DNA from: Halopseudomonas litoralis | GTDB taxonomy: Bacteria > Pseudomonadota > Gammaproteobacteria > Pseudomonadales > Pseudomonadaceae | NCBI RefSeq assembly: GCF_900105005.1 | Contig: NZ_LT629748.1 | Span: 310,001 to 374,000 of the forward strand | Length of the DNA: 64,000 bases | Direction: 5' to 3' | Shown: in pieces, positions 55,677-64,000 of the stretch | Numbering within the stretch: the first letter of the stretch is position 1 | Layout: each line of letters starts with the position of its first letter | Program-made: the position numbers and the translations under genes | The notes under the pieces: generated by a model | What the model was told of the DNA's origin: nothing | The model's input: the letters and a program-made list of their open reading frames with translations, nothing else | The model's database searches: none

Positions 55677-56338
55677 GCGTTCGTATCGGCATCATCGACA
55701 GCGGCGTTAGTGAAGCGCTATACGGTCATGTTCGGGTATCGCGTCGTTTCGACGGCCTACCGGGTAATGCCCCGGCTCAACCGGACAGTGTCGGACATGG
55801 CAACAGGCTGGCCAGGCTTATTCTGCAGTCGTGTCCGGAAGCCGAGTTGCTGATAGCGCAGGTTTTCCACAATCAGGGCCGTTCGCCAGTATCGCGGGTT
55901 GCCGAGGCGCTTGACTGGCTGGTGGAGGAGGGGGCACAAGTAATCAATATGAGCTTTGGACTCGCCGGGTCTGCTGTGCTCCTGCATGACGCCTGCCGGC
56001 GGGCGGCGGCTAGGGGGAGGCTCCTGGTCGCCTCGGCACCGGCTATTGGTGGGATTGTATTCCCGGCGGCGCTGCCAGAGTGTCTGGCAGTAACCGGCGA
56101 TGCGCGTTGTGCTGTTGACGAAGTTTCCTGGCTGGGACAAGCCCACGCAGACTTGGGTGCCTGTCCGATGCTGGTGCCGGGCCAGCCGGAACACGGTGGT
56201 GGCTCCAGTTTTGCTTGTGCCCGGGTGTCTGGTCTGGTTGCACACATTATTGCCCGCGAAGGCATTCCGTCTTCACAGATACCGGCGTACCTGCGCCAGA
56301 CCGCGCATTACGTGGGTGTCGAGGAGCGCAGAGGATGA
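55673..56338 (+). CDS. qhpE: Subtilisin-like leader protease QhpE
   Basis: QhpE removes the 28-residue QhpC leader. The 221-residue protein has no signal peptide, so it acts in the cytoplasm. Catalytic triad D9 (IGIIDSG), H42 (GHGN) and S179 (GGGSSFA) is intact. The oxyanion-hole Asn of subtilisins is not found in its usual place (ASAPAIGGIVFPA, about 120-132), in line with the unusual nature of this family. Overlaps qhpF by 4 bases and the next gene by 4. Confidence 0.9.
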   Translation: MSVRIGIIDSGVSEALYGHVRVSRRFDGLPGNAPAQPDSVGHGNRLARLILQSCPEAELLIAQVFHNQGRSPVSRVAEALDWLVEEGAQVINMSFGLAGSAVLLHDACRRAAARGRLLVASAPAIGGIVFPAALPECLAVTGDARCAVDEVSWLGQAHADLGACPMLVPGQPEHGGGSSFACARVSGLVAHIIAREGIPSSQIPAYLRQTAHYVGVEERRG

Positions 56339-58473
56339 AGAGCTGTCAGCGTGTGATGCCCCTGTTGGTGACTGCGGGCTTCTGCCTGATGATTTTCCTG
56401 GCTCCGAGCGCTGGAAACGCGTTACTCGCGGGGGTGGCAGTGCTGCTGGTGTGGGGTACGCTCGTGCCGGGTTGGCGTGTTATTGCCTGGCGAGCAGCAA
56501 CGGGTGCCCTTGTCGGCAGTTGCCTGGCCCTGATGTTGCTGCTGGCTACGGATAGCTTCGGTGTTCGTTACGTCTGGCTTTACAGTAGTGAAGCGCTTCC
56601 AACTTACCTGAAGCTGGCCAATCTGTGGGGTGGGGACGAGGGCACGATACTGTTGTTGGCGCTATTGATCATGCCGGCAGCTATGCGCCATGTCGATTAT
56701 CCTGGTTTTGAGGGAAGCAGCAGCGGGCTGATCGCCGCTTGGTACGTGGCCAGTGCCGCCTGGTTCGGGCCGTTCACCGCGACGCCGGAGGAGTGGCTTG
56801 CAGCTCAGTCCAGTCAGGGCATGAACGCGCACTTGCAGAGTATATGGATGGTCTTGCACGCGCCACTGATCCTGGCTGCATACGCCTGGACGCTGGCCCC
56901 TGTTGGGGCGGCTATCCAGGCGCTGAGAGCGGTGCCCAGCGGTTACGCAAATAAAGCGCTGGTATACGGTCGTCGTGCCTGGTGGTTGCTTACCGCCGGG
57001 ATAGGCTTCGGCATGATCTGGGCTCTGCAGGACTTTACCTTCGGTCAGCTATGGCACTGGGATCCGGTACAGACCAGTATCTTCATCGTCTGGGCGCTGC
57101 TCGGCGCGATTCTGCATGGGGTGCGACGTTGGCGTGATACCGGCACCTTTGGCCGCGTATTGCCGGTACTCAGCCTGTTGCTGGCAGCTAGCACCTGTAT
57201 GGCCATGGCTGTAACCCGGAGCGAGGTGCTGGCCAGTTCTCATCGTTATATCGGTACCACTTCCTGGCTGAATCATTTATCGCTGGCGTTATTGTTTCTC
57301 TGTTGTGCCTTGTGCTTCTCGTGGCGTCGCCGGCAGAACAGCCAGGAGCAGAAAAGCAAGCGGCTAGACTGGACACTGCGCCTGTCGGTGCTGAGCTTTT
57401 CAGCAATGGCAATGCTGGCTGCTGTGGCGCTGATGCAGGCTCATCTGCGGCAATGGCTGCAGATTGAAAAGACAGATGAACAGAAGCCTTTCTTCGAGAC
57501 GCTGAGCCGGTGGGCCGATTCCAATGAAATTGCCCGTTTTGAACAGGCGTTTGCGCAGTGGGACATGGATGGTTATGCACTGGCACGCTGGTTGTTGCCC
57601 CCTCTTCTGGTTATGGGGTTGGTCGGTGGGTACACCTTCCTGCGCCGGGCGTTGTTCCCCACCTTGGCTGGCTTCGGGACCGTGTTCGCCGTGGCTATCT
57701 GTCTGTTTCTGGCATGGCAGGGAGGTTGGCTGACTGAGCATTACACGGGCAGAGGGGTGCTGTCCCAGCATATTGTCAGGGTACTGCCGTGGTTCGATGC
57801 TGCTCTGGCTGCCGCACTGTTCTTGCTGCTTGCCTGCTTGTTGTGGTGCGTTATCAGTGTCTGGCGTAGCCGCCGGCTTGGTACGCTTCGTTTCACGGGT
57901 AGCCTCGCGCTGATTCATGGTGGTGCTGTCGTTGCGCTGGTCGGTGGCTTGGCCGCAACAGCTCTGAATAGCTATCTGCCGATCCTGTTGCAAGATGGTG
58001 AGGCATTGGGGCAATGGCGTTATATGACAGAGGACATGCAAGTGCGCGTGCTGCCTGCGTCCAGTCATTCGGATTACTCGGGTTTTCGTGCCGTGGCGCA
58101 GGTTGAGATCAGGCACGATCATGAGGTAGTGCAGGGCCAGGCACTCTTCCAGGATGCTCGCCAGTTGCCTCCGGGCTACCAAGGGCCGGTACGCCAGCTC
58201 TGTGAGATTCTGGATTACCGCTATGCCCGGCATGCGGGTGACCCCGGATACATGTTGCACCCTTTCATCATCCGTAGCTGGTTGGCTGACACCCAGGTAT
58301 GGGTGCCAGCTTCAGCGGGGCTTATGTCAGCCTCTGATGTTGTGAGCACAACTGACGAAACTCTGGTAGTGGTACGCCGTTATCCGCTGGTATCGCTGGT
58401 ATGGGGTGGTTTCATCGCGATGTTACTGGGTGCGTTGTTACTGCCTCGCCGCCGCCTGGAGAAAACAATATGA
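56335..58473 (+). CDS. CcmF/NrfE-like cytochrome c haem-lyase family protein inside the qhp operon
   Basis: The protein has 712 residues from ATG 56335 (overlapping the qhpE stop) and about 14 membrane helices. CcmF landmarks occur in order: WGGDEGTILL (98-107, cf. WGGHEGS), NAHLQSIWMVLHAPLILAAY, and the WWD-type haem motif GQLWHWDPVQTS (W240, W242, D243). TRSEVLASSHRYIG follows, then a late IHGGAVVALVGGLA helix with the C-terminal periplasmic domain. No ccmABCDEGH genes are near. It probably attaches haem to QhpA's CMACH/CGRCH sites; that role is inferred. Confidence 0.8.
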   Translation: MKSCQRVMPLLVTAGFCLMIFLAPSAGNALLAGVAVLLVWGTLVPGWRVIAWRAATGALVGSCLALMLLLATDSFGVRYVWLYSSEALPTYLKLANLWGGDEGTILLLALLIMPAAMRHVDYPGFEGSSSGLIAAWYVASAAWFGPFTATPEEWLAAQSSQGMNAHLQSIWMVLHAPLILAAYAWTLAPVGAAIQALRAVPSGYANKALVYGRRAWWLLTAGIGFGMIWALQDFTFGQLWHWDPVQTSIFIVWALLGAILHGVRRWRDTGTFGRVLPVLSLLLAASTCMAMAVTRSEVLASSHRYIGTTSWLNHLSLALLFLCCALCFSWRRRQNSQEQKSKRLDWTLRLSVLSFSAMAMLAAVALMQAHLRQWLQIEKTDEQKPFFETLSRWADSNEIARFEQAFAQWDMDGYALARWLLPPLLVMGLVGGYTFLRRALFPTLAGFGTVFAVAICLFLAWQGGWLTEHYTGRGVLSQHIVRVLPWFDAALAAALFLLLACLLWCVISVWRSRRLGTLRFTGSLALIHGGAVVALVGGLAATALNSYLPILLQDGEALGQWRYMTEDMQVRVLPASSHSDYSGFRAVAQVEIRHDHEVVQGQALFQDARQLPPGYQGPVRQLCEILDYRYARHAGDPGYMLHPFIIRSWLADTQVWVPASAGLMSASDVVSTTDETLVVVRRYPLVSLVWGGFIAMLLGALLLPRRRLEKTI

Positions 58474-59786
58474 AGCAAGTTGTGGTAATGGGTGCCGGTC
58501 CGGCTGCGGTTGTCACCGCTATTATTCTCAAGCGGATGGGGTATGAGGTTCTGGTCGTGGGGAAAGCCCGGCGAACTACTTATCTGGAAGGCGCTTCGCC
58601 TCGGGTTGCAGAAGGGCTGGCGCGTGTGGGATGCCGGCAGGCGCTGGCATTACTTGGGGCACGCTGGCAGCGAGGGGCGGCATGGGGCGGTGAGTATCGT
58701 GAGATTAACGGTGAGCATGTCATTGATCGACGTTCGCTGGATGAGGCTCTGCTTGGTGATCTGGCGGATGCTGGCGTGAGCTTTGTCGACGCACGGGTAC
58801 TGAGTCTTTCATGGGAGGGGGAGCATTGGCAGGGGACTGCGGAAGGTGACAGTGGAGAGTCGGTCAAATTCAAGGCGGGCTTTCTGGTAGAGGCTCGTGG
58901 CCGCAACGCGCCCAAGTATGCATCGGATATATACACTGGTCCTCTCAGCATAGCTCTGATCGGCAGTTTTCAGGGGCGGGCAGGTGGCGAACCCCGCACG
59001 CTGACTGAGGCCTTTGAAGAAGGTTGGGCCTGGGCAACCATCGATTCTCAAGGGGCCTGCAGCCTGCAACTGATAATAGATCATGCTTGTCTGGATGCCC
59101 CCCTGAATGACTTGCATGAGCGGTTGCGCCCTCACCTGAGTTTGATTCCGCAGCAATTGGGCCCGCTTTTGCCGTTGGGTCCGGTGATGTCTCGAGGGAT
59201 TCAGCCGGTGCTCCGTGGTGGGCTCATCGACCGTACTTTTCTGCGAGTGGGCGATGCCGCATATAGCTGTGATCCGCTATCCGGGCATGGAATGTACGAG
59301 GCTATCTCTGGAGCCTTCGCTGCCGCGCCAACGATCAACACATTGCTTACAAGGCCGGATCAGGAGGAGCTTGCTTGCCGTTTTTATCGCGAGCGAGCGC
59401 AATCGCTCTTTCACCAGCGGCTGGATATGGCAACCGAGTTCTATCTGGGTGAGACGCGGTGGCCGGAGCAGACGTTCTGGTGCAATCGCCAGAAAACAAT
59501 CAATGCTGTCAGCCAGGGGTTATCCGCAGCTTCATACGCTCAGGTGGTTTCTACGCCAGTGGTGGAGGATGGTCTGATCGTCGAAAGAGAAGTGCTGGTC
59601 ACAATGGCGCACCCCCGTGGAGTACGTTTTGTAGCCGGAGTTGAGGTGGTCAGTTTGCTCAAGGCAATCAGGGCCGAGCCAATAGAGCCCGGTGTTGACT
59701 CGTTGGCGCAGCGCTTGTCAGTTGCTCCAAAGCAGATAGCTGCTGCATTGGCATGGTTGCAGCAGGAGCCTGAAATCGTGCGTTGA
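58470..59786 (+). CDS. qhpG: FAD-dependent monooxygenase QhpG (Trp dihydroxylation)
   Basis: QhpG hydroxylates the tryptophan of QhpC on the way to the tryptophylquinone. The 438-residue protein has GAGPAA (about 8-13) at the N-terminal FAD site and GDAAYSCDPLSGHGMYEAIS (about 268-287) as the second FAD motif, as in halogenase-like flavoprotein hydroxylases. ATG 58470 overlaps the stop of the CcmF-like gene. It is the last gene of the operon; the next gene is 133 bases away. Confidence 0.88.
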   Translation: MKQVVVMGAGPAAVVTAIILKRMGYEVLVVGKARRTTYLEGASPRVAEGLARVGCRQALALLGARWQRGAAWGGEYREINGEHVIDRRSLDEALLGDLADAGVSFVDARVLSLSWEGEHWQGTAEGDSGESVKFKAGFLVEARGRNAPKYASDIYTGPLSIALIGSFQGRAGGEPRTLTEAFEEGWAWATIDSQGACSLQLIIDHACLDAPLNDLHERLRPHLSLIPQQLGPLLPLGPVMSRGIQPVLRGGLIDRTFLRVGDAAYSCDPLSGHGMYEAISGAFAAAPTINTLLTRPDQEELACRFYRERAQSLFHQRLDMATEFYLGETRWPEQTFWCNRQKTINAVSQGLSAASYAQVVSTPVVEDGLIVEREVLVTMAHPRGVRFVAGVEVVSLLKAIRAEPIEPGVDSLAQRLSVAPKQIAAALAWLQQEPEIVR

Positions 59787-59919
59787 ATCTCGGTCGGCCA
59801 AAGGTCTCGGCACAGTTTGATGACAATCCCTTCAGTGACGGCTTCTGTGCGCTGTATGCGTAACGAGGTTCGGATAAATCAGTTCGCTAGTTAATGAAGA
59901 TAATAATAGAGGAAGATCC

Positions 59920-61863
59920 ATGTACAAGATTCAGAACCACAAGGTATCCGAGAATCAGCTCCGTCAAACCCATCTGGACCAGGATGGCTATGAGCGCATG
60001 TACCGCCAGTCCATCGAACAGCCGGACATGTTCTGGGCTGAACAGGCCAACCGCTTCGTCGAGTGGATGCAGCCCTGGAGCAAGGTCCACGAGAGCAACA
60101 TGGAAAAAGGCGAAGCCGCCTGGTTTGTTGATGCCAAGCTCAACGTCAGCGTCAACTGCATTGACCGTCACCTGAAAACACGTGCGGATCAGACGGCCAT
60201 TATCTGGGAAGGCGACGACCCCAACGACTCCCGCTACATCACCTACCGCGAGCTGCATGAAGAAGTCTGCCGGCTAGCCAACGTGCTCAAGGAGCGTGGC
60301 GTCAAGAAGGGCGACCGCGTATGCCTGTACATGCCGATGATCCCCGAAGCGGCCTTTGCCATGCTGGCCTGCGCCCGTATCGGCGCCGTGCATACGGTGG
60401 TATTTGGTGGCTTCTCCCCTGAAGCGCTGCGCGATCGGATTCAGAACGCAGAATGCGACGTGGTGATCACCGCCGACGAGGGAGTACGTGGCGGCAAGAC
60501 AGTCCCGCTCAAGCAGAATGTCGACAAGGCGCTGACCGCCTGCCCCAACGTGCACACCGTAGTGACCGTCAAGCGTACCGGTGCGGACGTTGCCTGGGAC
60601 GAACAAAAGGACGTCTGGTATCACGAAGCCTGCGCCCAGGTCAGCAAGGAATGCACACCTGAACCCATGGACAGTGAAGATCCGCTGTTCATCCTTTACA
60701 CCTCCGGCTCCACCGGCAAGCCCAAGGGTGTTCTGCATACCACGGGCGGCTATCTGGTCAGCGTCGCGCTGACCCATCATTATGTGTTCGATTACCACGA
60801 CGGCGAAGTCTTCTGGTGTACCGCCGACGTTGGCTGGGTCACCGGTCACTCCTACATCGTTTACGGTCCCCTGTGTAACGGCGCCACCACGCTGATGTTC
60901 GAAGGTGTCCCGACCTACCCGACTGCCTCACGTTGCTGGGAGGTCGTCGACAAGCACAAGGTCAACGTCTTCTATACCGCGCCCACCGCCATCCGCGCGC
61001 TCATGGCGCTGGGTGAAGAGCCGGTCAAGAGTTCCTCGCGTGAATCCATACGCCTGCTTGGCAGTGTCGGAGAACCCATCAACCCGGAGGTCTGGGAATG
61101 GTATTACCAGGTGGTCGGTGACAGCCGCTGCCCGATCGTCGACACCTGGTGGCAGACCGAAACCGGCTCCATCCTGATCGCTCCGCTGCCGGGTGCCTGT
61201 GGCCTGAAACCCGGCGCCGCCATGCGCCCGATGTTCGGTGTGGTACCCGCACTGGTGGATAACGAGGGCAATGAACTGGACGGCGTAGCGGACGGCAACC
61301 TGGTGATCAAGCAGTCCTGGCCGAGCCAGATCCGCACCGTCTACGGCGATCATCACCGGTTGATCGAAACCTATTTCAGCACCTACAAGGGTGTCTACTT
61401 CACTGGTGACGGCGCTCGGCGCGATGCCGACGGTGATTACTGGATCACCGGTCGCGTGGATGATGTGCTGAATATCTCCGGCCACCGCATTGGCACCGCC
61501 GAGGTGGAAAGCGCGCTGGTGTTAAACGATTACGTCGCTGAAGCAGCGGTGGTCGGTTGCCCGCACGACATCAAAGGCCAGGCCATTTACGCCTATGTCA
61601 TGCCGATGAAAGGGGTGACCCTGACCGATGAGGTGATGGCCGAGCTGAAAGTAGCCGTCAGCGAGCAAGTGGGCGCCTTTGCCAGACCGGACTTCATTCA
61701 ACCGACCACCGGCCTGCCGAAAACCCGTTCCGGCAAGATCATGCGACGTATCCTGCGCAAAATCGCCTGTGATGAGCTGGATACCCTGGGGGACACCTCG
61801 ACGCTGGCCGATCCGGGCGTGGTCGATGAGCTGGTTGAACATCGCCTGAATCGGGGGCGATAA
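59920..61863 (+). CDS. acsA: Acetyl-CoA synthetase
   Basis: This 647-residue AMP-forming enzyme makes acetyl-CoA from acetate, CoA and ATP. Motifs are [13 protein letters not shown] (about 260-272), WWQTETGS (about 410-417), [17 protein letters not shown] (about 507-523) and the acetylation Lys K606 in [17 protein letters not shown] precedes ATG 59920. Separate from qhpG by 133 bases; it may serve acetate made from ethylamine or ethanol oxidation but is a general enzyme too. Confidence 0.95.
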   Translation: MYKIQNHKVSENQLRQTHLDQDGYERMYRQSIEQPDMFWAEQANRFVEWMQPWSKVHESNMEKGEAAWFVDAKLNVSVNCIDRHLKTRADQTAIIWEGDDPNDSRYITYRELHEEVCRLANVLKERGVKKGDRVCLYMPMIPEAAFAMLACARIGAVHTVVFGGFSPEALRDRIQNAECDVVITADEGVRGGKTVPLKQNVDKALTACPNVHTVVTVKRTGADVAWDEQKDVWYHEACAQVSKECTPEPMDSEDPLFILYTSGSTGKPKGVLHTTGGYLVSVALTHHYVFDYHDGEVFWCTADVGWVTGHSYIVYGPLCNGATTLMFEGVPTYPTASRCWEVVDKHKVNVFYTAPTAIRALMALGEEPVKSSSRESIRLLGSVGEPINPEVWEWYYQVVGDSRCPIVDTWWQTETGSILIAPLPGACGLKPGAAMRPMFGVVPALVDNEGNELDGVADGNLVIKQSWPSQIRTVYGDHHRLIETYFSTYKGVYFTGDGARRDADGDYWITGRVDDVLNISGHRIGTAEVESALVLNDYVAEAAVVGCPHDIKGQAIYAYVMPMKGVTLTDEVMAELKVAVSEQVGAFARPDFIQPTTGLPKTRSGKIMRRILRKIACDELDTLGDTSTLADPGVVDELVEHRLNRGR

Positions 61864-61973
61864 AAGAAGTATTGCAACGCAGCACGGTGGCGATCTGTCG
61901 TCCGGACAGACGATGTCATTACTGCTATCAAGCTATAGAACAGAGGCTGAACTTCTTTCACGGGAGCAGTTGC

Positions 61974-62855
61974 ATGGCGTCGATGCAGGCGGATATTGCA
62001 GTAGTCACTGGGGCCAGCCGGGGTGTGGGTAGAGGGATTGCGGTCGCGTTGGGGCGGGCCGGGATGACGGTGTATGTCACGGGGCGAACGCTCAGTGGTC
62101 AGGGCCAGGAGCAGGTCAATGGCCAGGTGCTGGGCGGCAATCTGGAGGAGACGGCGGCGCTCGTGACTGCGGCCGGCGGCTGCGGTATTCCGGTTCGTTG
62201 CGATCATGCCGATGATGCCCAGGTAGTCAGGCTGTTCGAGCGGGTCGAGGCGGAGCAGGGGCGGCTCGACCTGCTGGTCAATAATGCGACCTTTCTCCAT
62301 TACCAGCTGGTCTCTCCAGGTCCTTTCTGGGAGAAGGACCTGGGCATGGTGGATATGCTCGATGTGGGCCTGCGTTCGGCTTATGTCGCCAGCTATTACG
62401 CTGTCCCGCTGCTGCTCAAATCCCCGCGGGGTCTGATCACCTTTATTTCGTCCTACGGGGCCAATTGCTATATGCATGGCCCGGCCTATGGCGCGCAGAA
62501 GGCTGGGTGCGACAAGCTGGCCGCCGACATGGCGGTGGACCTGGAGGGCACTCAGGTTGCTGCGCTGTCTTTGTGGCTCGGCTTGCAACACACCGAGCGC
62601 AGCGCGCTGGTCGGAGCGGGAAGTGGTGTGGATTATTCAGCTTTCCTGGCGCAGGCGGAAACGCCTGAATTCAATGGTGGTGTCATTCACGCGCTATTGA
62701 ATGACCCGACCTTGGCGCAGTTGAGCGGGCAGACGCTGATTACCGCGGAGCAGGCCGCGCGCTACGGCATTGTGGATACCGAGCAGCGCCGGCCGGCGTC
62801 AATGCGACAACAGTTGGGTGGGCCGGTGCCCGTACACCCGGCACGGATCGGATAG
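61974..62855 (+). CDS. Short-chain dehydrogenase/reductase (DHRS1-like)
   Basis: This 293-residue Rossmann protein has TGASRGVGRG (about 12-21), LLVNNAT (about 98-104), catalytic Ser in ITFISSYG and YGAQK (about 172-176). RBS GGGAG precedes ATG 61974. The substrate is unknown. The next gene, a SnoaL-like protein, starts 13 bases after the stop and is likely co-transcribed. Confidence 0.85.
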   Translation: MASMQADIAVVTGASRGVGRGIAVALGRAGMTVYVTGRTLSGQGQEQVNGQVLGGNLEETAALVTAAGGCGIPVRCDHADDAQVVRLFERVEAEQGRLDLLVNNATFLHYQLVSPGPFWEKDLGMVDMLDVGLRSAYVASYYAVPLLLKSPRGLITFISSYGANCYMHGPAYGAQKAGCDKLAADMAVDLEGTQVAALSLWLGLQHTERSALVGAGSGVDYSAFLAQAETPEFNGGVIHALLNDPTLAQLSGQTLITAEQAARYGIVDTEQRRPASMRQQLGGPVPVHPARIG

Positions 62856-62868
62856 GGGATAGGCAAGC

Positions 62869-63339
62869 ATGCAACAGGCAAGCATGGCGGTGCTGGAGCA
62901 GCGCCTGCAGCAACTCGAGGCGCTGGAACAGATTCAGCAACTCAAACACCGATATCTCAATGCCTGTGATCGCAAGGATGTGGAGGAGATCCGCGAGTGT
63001 TTCGCGCCGGGACCTATATTGATCGATTACGGCGTGCTCGGCGTATTCCATGATCGCGACAGCTTCATGGCGCTTTATACGCGTCTGGCCTGTCAGCCGA
63101 ATGTCATCGATCTGCACCACGGGGCCAATCCGGAAATCGTTCTGGAGTCGGCGACCGAGGCGCGCGGTCGATGGGCTTTGTACTATTTTAATCTGGATGC
63201 GCAGACCGGTCTTACCCGTCAGCTCGGTGGGCAGTATGAAGACCGCTATCGGCTGACCGAGATGGGTTGGCGCATCATTGAAACCCGCTCACGGCTCCAC
63301 TCAATCGTTGAGGGGCGCAATTTGGCTACGCCGGACTAG
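62869..63339 (+). CDS. SnoaL-like / NTF2-fold protein
   Basis: This 156-residue protein has an initial helix (QLEALEQIQQLKHRYLNACD, about 15-34) followed by the curved sheet of the NTF2 fold, as in SnoaL_4-type dehydratase/isomerase-like proteins. The Asp/His pair expected for catalysis may be D34 and the HH in IDLHHGAN. Pairs with the SDR gene. Substrate unknown. Confidence 0.75.
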   Translation: MQQASMAVLEQRLQQLEALEQIQQLKHRYLNACDRKDVEEIRECFAPGPILIDYGVLGVFHDRDSFMALYTRLACQPNVIDLHHGANPEIVLESATEARGRWALYYFNLDAQTGLTRQLGGQYEDRYRLTEMGWRIIETRSRLHSIVEGRNLATPD

Positions 63340-63478
63340 AAGGCCCGGCAGATACCCGTTGTGCTCAGAACCTCCCGGATAAGCGGCCCCTGTTCCGGCT
63401 CCGCTAAAGGCTCTATGCTCATTCGGCATACTTAACACCTTACATCCTCAGTGGAGCCTGATCTCCGGGAGCAAGCCG

Positions 63479-63925
63479 ATGTCCGCAACAAAACAAGAAA
63501 TAGCGACCTTCATGGCCGCGGAGTTCCCCCAAAGCAAATGCATAGTCGAGGCCGTTGGTGATGGCCGGGCAACCGTGTCACATAAGGTCGGGTCGGATGA
63601 GCTGCGTCCGGGCGGGACTGTGTCGGGCCCGGTTCTCATGGGGGTGGCTGATGTTGCACTGTATGTGGCCATTCTCGGCGAGATCGGCATAGTGCCATTG
63701 GCGGTCACCACCAGCCTGACCGTCAATTTCCTGCGTAAACCTTCTGCCGATGCGCGCATTCTCGGTGAATGCAAGCTCATCAAGGTGGGGCGCTTGCTCG
63801 CGGTGGGTGAGGTGTCGTTGTATTCGGAAGGCTCGAGTGATCCGGTGGCGCACGTTGTTGGCACCTATGCCATACCGCCGCAGCGGGAAGGGCTGATCAA
63901 GGAAGGCAAAAAATTGGACGTGTGA
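63479..63925 (+). CDS. PaaI-family hotdog thioesterase
   Basis: This 148-residue single hotdog domain has RPGGTVSGPVLMGVADVALY (about 42-61), the N-terminal catalytic helix of PaaI-like thioesterases, and a V-T-x-x-L-T-V-N-F-L-R strand. It probably hydrolyses an acyl-CoA. Own upstream region; ends 75 bases before the window edge. Confidence 0.83.
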   Translation: MSATKQEIATFMAAEFPQSKCIVEAVGDGRATVSHKVGSDELRPGGTVSGPVLMGVADVALYVAILGEIGIVPLAVTTSLTVNFLRKPSADARILGECKLIKVGRLLAVGEVSLYSEGSSDPVAHVVGTYAIPPQREGLIKEGKKLDV

Positions 63926-64000
63926 GTGACGTTTACGTGAAGGTCTCGGCGGGCGGTTTTTGTTGCCTGCGACAAAAGCCTCTATGATGTCGGACGAACT

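Noticed and set aside
58401..58470. Upstream 23-codon extension of qhpG
   Set aside because: It lies within the CcmF-like gene; ATG 58470 with the ATGA overlap and FAD motif at residue 8 fits the family.
1..64000. tRNA, rRNA or CRISPR loci
   Set aside because: No cloverleaf with GTTCRA-type T arm, no rRNA sequence and no repeat-spacer array was recognised by reading; a covariance-model scan would be decisive.

Overview
The window is about 64 kb of a gammaproteobacterial chromosome, most likely a Pseudomonadaceae member of the marine Halopseudomonas type. Pointers are the ffh-rpsP-rimM-trmD-rplS block, Pseudomonas-style REP sequences, truC, purT, DUF2007/DUF1289 genes, a P. aeruginosa-like TCS/tsd/dsb locus, and a bacterial trimethylamine monooxygenase typical of marine bacteria. 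The genus is an inference from gene content; no rRNA is present.

Bases 1-4150 are accessory and decaying. Four attC-like folded sites separate small, lower-GC cassette ORFs (a TOPRIM-type fragment, DUF2158, two unknowns, a VRR-NUC protein). This looks like the end of an integron cassette array whose last attC is cut by an IS3-family remnant, and the same IS removed the 5' end of a DUF4177 gene. Fragments of a DUF1810 gene and a VOC gene follow. From 4.2 kb onward the window is ordinary chromosome: queC, dsdA, GNAT, DUF2007. Next come a collapsed Fur-regulated siderophore-uptake operon (8.0-9.3 kb), a 5'-nucleotidase, truC, a DUF2855 enzyme with a divergent TetR regulator, a glutathione peroxidase, MATE and SMR transporters and tmm.

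At 19-24.3 kb a MacA-like adaptor, FtsX-type permease and LolD-like ATPase precede a Zur-box-controlled, His-rich zinc TonB receptor. Then follow a dihaem cytochrome c peroxidase, an L,D-transpeptidase, two Nudix enzymes, a gamma carbonic anhydrase, purT, a CorC/HlyC protein, a CcsA-like YpjD protein, and the SRP/ribosomal block.

At 35.6-43.1 kb a two-component system lies next to tsdBA (thiosulfate dehydrogenase and its cytochrome partner) and a dsbD/thioredoxin/dsbG operon. Two near-identical PmrA-type boxes sit in front of tsdB and dsbD, which suggests one regulon for periplasmic sulfur-redox chemistry.

The centrepiece is 46.1-59.8 kb, a complete quinohaemoprotein amine dehydrogenase (QHNDH) locus. 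It holds the regulator qhpR, an ExaC-like aldehyde dehydrogenase, and qhpA (dihaem alpha subunit). It continues with qhpD (radical SAM cross-linker), qhpC (gamma subunit with all cross-link residues), qhpB, qhpF (ABC exporter), qhpE (leader protease) and qhpG (flavin hydroxylase). A CcmF/NrfE-like haem-lyase gene is embedded between qhpE and qhpG with ATGA overlaps on both sides. This is not a member of the qhp set I know, and suggests a dedicated haem-attachment factor for QhpA. A 13-bp perfect hairpin separates structural from maturation genes. Amine oxidation gives aldehyde, the aldehyde dehydrogenase gives the acid, and acetyl-CoA synthetase (acsA, next door) can activate acetate. The window ends with an SDR, a SnoaL-like protein and a hotdog thioesterase.
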